Shown here in pieces: positions 47,282 to 50,428 of a DNA stretch of 50,428 nt. Each line of letters begins with the position of its first letter. Positions within the stretch are counted from its first letter, which is position 1. Origin of the DNA: Candidatus Endonucleibacter bathymodioli (lineage in GTDB: Bacteria; Pseudomonadota; Gammaproteobacteria; Pseudomonadales; Endozoicomonadaceae). The notes beneath the pieces were generated by a model. That model was not told the origin of the DNA and searched no databases. It was given only the letters and a program-made list of their open reading frames with translations. Where the stretch lies: positions 1 to 50,428 of the forward strand of contig JASXSV010000024.1 in assembly GCA_030674915.1 (NCBI GenBank), in the 5' to 3' direction. Made by a program: the position numbers and the translations under genes.

Positions 47282-47355
47282 AGGCATTGATTGTTCAAGG
47301 ATTATTATACCTGATTTTTAGTTGTTTAGCGCGACTAGTGCAAAGGTCTCACATA

Positions 47356-47768
47356 GAGAAAATATACTTATCACCATTCTCCTTTAAAATATGGGATTCT
47401 TGACTGCTCAAGCCATCAATGGTAACGAGTATAGAAACAAACTTGTGATTCATACAAAAGCCCTTATATTTTTTTGAAAAAAGATAACTGTTTTTAATTG
47501 CAAATTCATCTTTCACACCCCTCCCCGTTTTCCTGTACTATGGCTCAACTTTTAAATTTGAGTCTCTATTTGTTTCAAGTTAGCTCATATCTGATTGTGA
47601 GCAAACAAACAATATTAAACTCAGGAATTAATGACTAGACCAATTTTCCATCAAAAGTGTGGAGTTACTAACCGCTATCACCTTCAATGGTAACGGCATA
47701 TAAAATCAGTAAACACCACTGCAGCACACCTTTTTTAACAAAAAATACTGGAGATAATAGTTAAAGCC
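47356..47768. other. Intergenic region upstream of the third multi-BIR gene
   Basis: Copy of the copA-BIR intergenic region of unit one (36685-37074), with an additional copy of the segment ending 'catcaatggtaac' near 47385-47425. Ends with the same GGAGATAATAGTTAAAGCC leader before the ATG. No gene. Confidence 0.6.
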
Positions 47769-49550
47769 ATGAGTATTAACGTCAATACCAGATCTATAAG
47801 GATTTTTTTGCTATTACTGCTGTTTAAGTTAAGTTTATCTTGCAATGTTATGGCAAATAGCAATAAAGATGACAACTTTCTCAGAACGTTTTTTTGGCAG
47901 GCCATGTCAAGCCTTTACTCTCCAGAGTTATTATCAGAAATTTTATGTCTTGAACATAAGACAAACCTGAGGACATATAGATATATTTTCAATACTCCTC
48001 CTAGGACTATTCACTTCAGTGAAGATCGAAATACCGAGCATCAACCGCTCAGCCATTCCACTCCTGAAACCTTCAGTAAGAGTACACTTTTCTGTCGCTC
48101 CGGATATCAGCTTGAATCTGGAGAGGCTCACCTGGAATGGGATATCCCAGTAGAATCAAGCTCAGAGTTTATTTTTTCAGTCATTTATGACGATGACTCA
48201 CCCCTTGCAGCACATCTTCTTCAGCAAGATACATATACAAAACAAGCTCCCCACAAAAATGTCAGCTTGTTCCCAGAGGCAGGGAGCCTCATGATCACTC
48301 CATCAGGTAGCATCAAACAAACTTGGCAGTGGCGTCTACTACTTAATGGCAAGGGAACGGCTACCATCAGCATCCCCACCGGAGGTCATTGCGTTCCCGC
48401 CCTTTCAGGCTGGCACAATCATGACGCACGCCTACCAGATGAGTGTGGTCAAACAATATTGTGTTTCCCAGCACAGAACAAAAAATATAACAGCCTTAAA
48501 AATGAAGTAGCGAGTGCATTACACAGCATTATTAAACATACAGCAGATAACAAAAAAATAGCGCCACATCCTCATGCACTCACAAATGAATACTCCTTGA
48601 GAAAACAGCTCAATAGCACTTTGCCTTGGTTAACAACGAACTATGATCAGGATTTTTTATCCAAAAAGCACTATCACCGACCTATTATTCCACCATTAGA
48701 ACAACATTTTTGTGTGTTTCATACTACCAGTGAATATTGCGAGCAATCTTCACGTCATGATTCTATGAAGAATGAACACACGCGACTGAACTCCTTTTCA
48801 ACATTTCCTGATATCCATAACTTACTTCATGCTGATATGGCTCGAGTAGGTTTTTATTATACGGAAACAGATACTGGTACGACGACTAAATGCAGATGCT
48901 TTTGTTGTGGATGCACGTATACAGATTGGAAGGTAGGTGATAACCCCTATGATATTCATCATCAAATTTCGCCTCATTGTGCGTATATTATCGGTAAAAA
49001 AAACAATAATGATCCAGTGCATGACGATGATAAGATAAAGCCTCGTAGAACATTACACGCTCCTCTTAATAATTTTCTACCTTACTTACCCTTGCGGCAA
49101 CTAAACATAGCAGAGGACCCTTCTGATACCAGTATTACTGTCGACACCGACGCTAACACCACAGAAAACATCTCCTCCAGAAGCAGCCCCACCAGCATGC
49201 TCAATAATATTACTATAGGAACTCATTGCTCCGAGAACAGCAGCATTAACCAAAACGTATGCGAACCACCCAAACACGCTGATTATATCAGCAACGAAGC
49301 AAGAAGAAGCTCCTATACAAACTGGCCTACTTCCTTACCCCAAAAGCCAAAAGATATGGCTGCAGCTGGTTTTTTCTATGTAAACAGGTCAGACTGCGTC
49401 CAATGTTTCCATTGTGGATTGGGGCTGCGTAACTGGGAGACCGATGATATACCATTTGTAGAGCATGCCCGCTGGTTTCCAGAATGCGCGTATCTCATAA
49501 CGTGTAAAGGATACGAATTTATAGCTTCAGTCCAGGCAAAACAAAAATGA
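47769..49550 (+). CDS. Secreted two-BIR protein lacking the RING
   Basis: 593 residues, third member of the array. Signal peptide 1-30; shared N-terminal domain; BIR1 about 339-408 (CRCFCCGCTYTDWKVGDNPY); BIR2 about 511-581 (QCFHCGLGLRNWETDDIPF, then EHARWFPECAYL). It stops at SVQAKQK, where the 930-residue paralogue continues SIQTRQKEQEAK; one extra A in the A-run causes the stop. About eight bases later IS5 remnant sequence begins, so the helical and RING parts are gone. Either a truncated pseudogene or a BIR-only product; BIR-only IAPs can still bind targets but could not ubiquitylate. Confidence 0.8.
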   Translation: MSINVNTRSIRIFLLLLLFKLSLSCNVMANSNKDDNFLRTFFWQAMSSLYSPELLSEILCLEHKTNLRTYRYIFNTPPRTIHFSEDRNTEHQPLSHSTPETFSKSTLFCRSGYQLESGEAHLEWDIPVESSSEFIFSVIYDDDSPLAAHLLQQDTYTKQAPHKNVSLFPEAGSLMITPSGSIKQTWQWRLLLNGKGTATISIPTGGHCVPALSGWHNHDARLPDECGQTILCFPAQNKKYNSLKNEVASALHSIIKHTADNKKIAPHPHALTNEYSLRKQLNSTLPWLTTNYDQDFLSKKHYHRPIIPPLEQHFCVFHTTSEYCEQSSRHDSMKNEHTRLNSFSTFPDIHNLLHADMARVGFYYTETDTGTTTKCRCFCCGCTYTDWKVGDNPYDIHHQISPHCAYIIGKKNNNDPVHDDDKIKPRRTLHAPLNNFLPYLPLRQLNIAEDPSDTSITVDTDANTTENISSRSSPTSMLNNITIGTHCSENSSINQNVCEPPKHADYISNEARRSSYTNWPTSLPQKPKDMAAAGFFYVNRSDCVQCFHCGLGLRNWETDDIPFVEHARWFPECAYLITCKGYEFIASVQAKQK

Positions 49551-49557
49551 AGCAAAG

Positions 49558-50300
49558 GGAATATACGATTAAGTCCCGCTTTTAAGTGCATTGACACATT
49601 GCGGTCCATTCGTAGTTTAATAGTCCAATTTTTGCTAGCTTGTCAGTGCCTGCATGCGATTTTCCGACATACAGGCACACTGCCCCTAGTTTTGAGCATT
49701 TGCCCCACTCGAACGATGTTCGCCAGAGCCAATAACATGGCCAGTTTGCTGTCATTCTTAGCTAAGCCTCGGCAGCTAGCTTTGGTGAATCCGCCCTGAC
49801 TTTTGATGATCCGAAACGGATGCTCAACCTTTGCTCGTACACTGGCTTTTATGTGTTCGATATTGATCACAACTTTGTTGATCCATGGATACTTCTTCCA
49901 AGCCCTTACTCTTCTTGGACGCTCCTCGATATGCCAGTAGACATCTATGTATTTCAACTCCTCCCGTTTTTCTGCGCTACGATAACTGGGCATCGGCGAA
50001 GATGAATTCCTCATCACCAAGCTGTAGATGTTTAGTTTGATTGAGGATTGTGCTTGTTGGCACCGGTAGCAGCAAGGCTATGTGTCAGCAGGGTTCGAGC
50101 ATCGACACCGATATGCACCTTCATGCCTAAGTGCCTAAGTGCCATTGATTCACCTACTTGGTTTAATGCATCTCGGGATCACTCACATCGCTTTGCTCTT
50201 GATGAAATTAAGAGCTCCGATAATACTGGCATCCATCAGCGCACCTTCCCTAAAGGTACTGCGACGTACTACCATTGTGTGTCTCGGTGTGTAGAGTTCC
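49558..50300 (-). mobile_element. IS5 remnant terminating the third BIR gene
   Basis: Begins with a degraded IS5 end (gattaagtccc near 49567-49577). The minus strand then reads IS5 transposase pieces: [38 protein letters not shown] (49643-50020 frame), then HLGMKVHIGVDARTLLTHSL in another frame. Many shifts and stops; the left end is not clear before the window edge. Confidence 0.75.
49643..50020 (-). pseudogene. IS5 transposase C-terminal fragment
   Basis: 125-residue open frame equivalent to the 14287-14700 part of the other IS5 ([43 protein letters not shown]). It contains the catalytic Glu region only. Confidence 0.75.
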
Positions 50301-50428
50301 CATTTGTGGAGAGCATCATATTATGGGTAACAACTATCAACACCGTCTCAGTGGATAGGGAAGAAACATTTCAGAATGTGTCTATGTTCTTATTATCGAC
50401 GTTTGTATTTATCTAGCAATGTTAAATA

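Larger units (their letters stand above)
45066..47350 (-). mobile_element. IS5-family element split by an IS30
   Basis: The ends GAAACCTTTGCACGA (45066) and GCAAAGGTCTC (47350) are flanked by the 5-bp duplication acata (45061-45065, 47351-47355). The body is interrupted at 45439-46521 by the IS30. Order of events: unit duplication, IS5-family insertion, IS30 insertion. Confidence 0.9.

Noticed and set aside
50048..50416. Plus-strand open frame at the right edge
   Set aside because: Antisense to an IS5 transposase remnant, with no ribosome site or domain.

Overview
The window reads as a piece of the chromosome of a host-associated gammaproteobacterium with many eukaryote-like proteins and many insertion sequences. 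The only conventional bacterial block is hemC-hemD-hemX-hemY followed by a copA-type copper ATPase (29.6-36.7 kb). A decayed algR end lies upstream of hemC, the order found in Pseudomonas/Oceanospirillales-type genomes. Around it are proteins that look animal-derived: BIR (inhibitor-of-apoptosis) plus RING proteins, C2H2 zinc-finger proteins, and an F-box protein with WD40-like repeats. Host-like IAPs in a gammaproteobacterium match what I recall of Candidatus Endonucleibacter, the intranuclear parasite of bathymodiolin mussels. That assignment is inference; no marker gene in the window proves it.

Layout. 0-3.1 kb: an IS30 end, an F-box/WD40-like gene and a six-finger C2H2 gene with a nuclear-localisation-like cluster. 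3.4-5 kb: an IS481-type transposase remnant, a pip remnant and a damaged dtd. 5.0-7.2 kb: three open frames that are probably one gene, broken by a 17-bp x3 and a 10-bp x5 tandem repeat; collapsing each repeat to one copy restores the frame at that site. 7.5-15.2 kb: IS5-family, IS30-type and classical IS5 copies or remnants, two unrecognised basic proteins (one with a histone-H1-like lysine tail), and a dead F-box paralogue. 15.2-25.7 kb: three members of a divergent BIR-plus-RING family (two intact, one cut by an IS5-family element) and a second C2H2 protein. 26-27.6 kb: an IS30-like remnant and an intact IS30. 28.1-36.7 kb: a secreted protein of unknown function, the hem operon and copA.

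37-49.6 kb holds an array of three large secreted BIR proteins. The copies have 5, 2 and 2 BIRs, and the first two end in an IAP-type RING. Partial copA copies before the second and third members show that the array grew by duplicating a 'copA 3-prime end + BIR gene' unit. An IS5-family element, itself split by an IS30, sits at the start of unit three, and an IS5 remnant removed the RING end of the third gene.

How the genes may work together (inference): most of the eukaryote-like proteins begin with a Sec-type signal peptide, so they are probably exported and act on the host by blocking apoptosis (BIR), redirecting ubiquitylation (RING, F-box) and perhaps altering nuclear functions (zinc fingers, basic tails). 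Housekeeping genes outside the hem/copA block are eroding (pip, dtd, algR), as in a host-restricted genome with active insertion sequences. I saw no tRNA, rRNA, CRISPR array or phage module.
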